Below are positions 4,605 to 5,023 of a DNA stretch of 5,023 nt, piece by piece. Positions within the stretch are counted from its first letter, which is position 1; every line of letters begins with the position of its first letter. The DNA is taken from the NCBI GenBank assembly GCA_019313505.1, contig JAFDBA010000167.1, forward strand, positions 1 through 5,023, given 5' to 3'. The position numbers and the translations under genes were made by a program. The notes under the pieces are model-generated. The model made no database searches. It was not told the origin of the DNA and was given only the letters and a program-made list of their open reading frames with translations. This DNA is from Deltaproteobacteria bacterium (GTDB lineage: Bacteria; Desulfobacterota; Desulfobacteria; Desulfobacterales; UBA11574).

Positions 4605-5023
4605 ATGCGCTTAACAACCAAAAGTCGTTATGGGACGAGATTGATTCTTGATCTTGCCATTCATGCCCAAAATAAGCCTGTACGGTTAAGCGAAATTTCC
4701 AGAAGACAGAATTTATCCCTGAAATATCTTGAAAAACTTATTAGTAAACTAAAAAAAGCCGGATTGGTTAAAAGCGCGCGGGGACCCTATGGCGGGTATA
4801 TGCTGGCAAAGCCGATGGGAAATATCACCGTTGGAGATATTGTTCGGGTTCTGGAAGGTTCCAACGCTATTACCGACTGTACGGAAAGCGACACTGTCTG
4901 TGGTACATGTACACTGGCGGGGGAATGTCTGACACAATATATCTGGGCTGAAACAGGAAAGGCAATGTTTGAAAAGCTCGATTCATTTAAAATCGATGCA
5001 CTGATTGAAAAACCTGAAGAAAT
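4605..5023 (+). CDS. Rrf2/IscR-family transcriptional regulator with Cys cluster (3' partial)
   Basis: The reading frame begins MRLTTKSRYGTRLILDLAIH and stays open for 139 codons to the right edge, so the C-terminus is missing. It has the Rrf2 layout: N-terminal helix with RYG, a winged helix-turn-helix (about 27-70) with the recognition segment SLKYLEKLISKLKKAGLV and the hallmark wing ARGPYGGYMLAKP, then ITVGDIVRVLEG. Next comes a Cys-bearing loop with C92, C99, C102 and C108, followed by a dimerization helix. In IscR, NsrR and RsrR three Cys of this loop, or Cys plus another ligand, hold an Fe-S cluster; here the loop has an extra CGTC pair. An Fe-S, redox or NO-sensing DNA-binding regulator is therefore likely, with unknown targets. 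AGG at 4596-4598 gives a modest ribosome binding site six bases before the ATG. At 139 residues so far it is near the full length of typical relatives (about 140-165). Confidence 0.93.
   Translation, partial: MRLTTKSRYGTRLILDLAIHAQNKPVRLSEISRRQNLSLKYLEKLISKLKKAGLVKSARGPYGGYMLAKPMGNITVGDIVRVLEGSNAITDCTESDTVCGTCTLAGECLTQYIWAETGKAMFEKLDSFKIDALIEKPEE

Overview
The window looks like part of the chromosome of an anaerobic sulfate-reducing Desulfobacterales (Desulfobacteria, formerly Deltaproteobacteria). This rests on an HdrD/DsrK-type CCG-domain iron-sulfur protein resembling TmcB, a PAS histidine kinase of a type I associate with that order, an Rrf2 regulator with a Cys cluster, moderate GC, and a long palindromic intergenic repeat of a kind common in those genomes. 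The assignment comes from recalled family features, not from a database search.

Layout, all on the + strand. (1) 2-1093: the C-terminal part of an HdrD-like [4Fe-4S]/CCG redox subunit, probably TmcB, cut by the left edge and followed by a convincing intrinsic terminator (1115-1146). (2) 1171-2094: a tandem-domain universal stress protein. (3) 2164-2517: a stand-alone CheY-like receiver with an intact phospho-acceptor site but a shortened segment before the conserved Lys. (4) 2518-2905: a 388-base non-coding gap with a C/G-run hairpin (2569-2613), an AT-rich stretch with a possible promoter, and a 125-bp MITE/REP-like palindrome (2751-2875) that ends about 30 bases before the next gene. (5) 2906-4417: a REC-PAS-HisKA-HATPase histidine kinase with a degenerate receiver, a Cys-rich PAS domain and an atypical H-box. 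(6) 4418-4604: a non-coding gap with short-word tandem and inverted repeats. (7) 4605 to the right edge: an Rrf2-family regulator with four clustered cysteines, cut by the window end.

How the genes may work together (inference): an electron-transfer subunit is followed by a stress protein, a receiver, a kinase with a potential redox or metal-sensing Cys motif, and a putative Fe-S regulator. Usp and the receiver are close enough (69 bases) to be co-transcribed. The kinase is probably transcribed separately but is the obvious candidate partner for the receiver, which has no output domain. A local redox or energy-state signalling module next to a respiratory complex is plausible but not demonstrated by the sequence.
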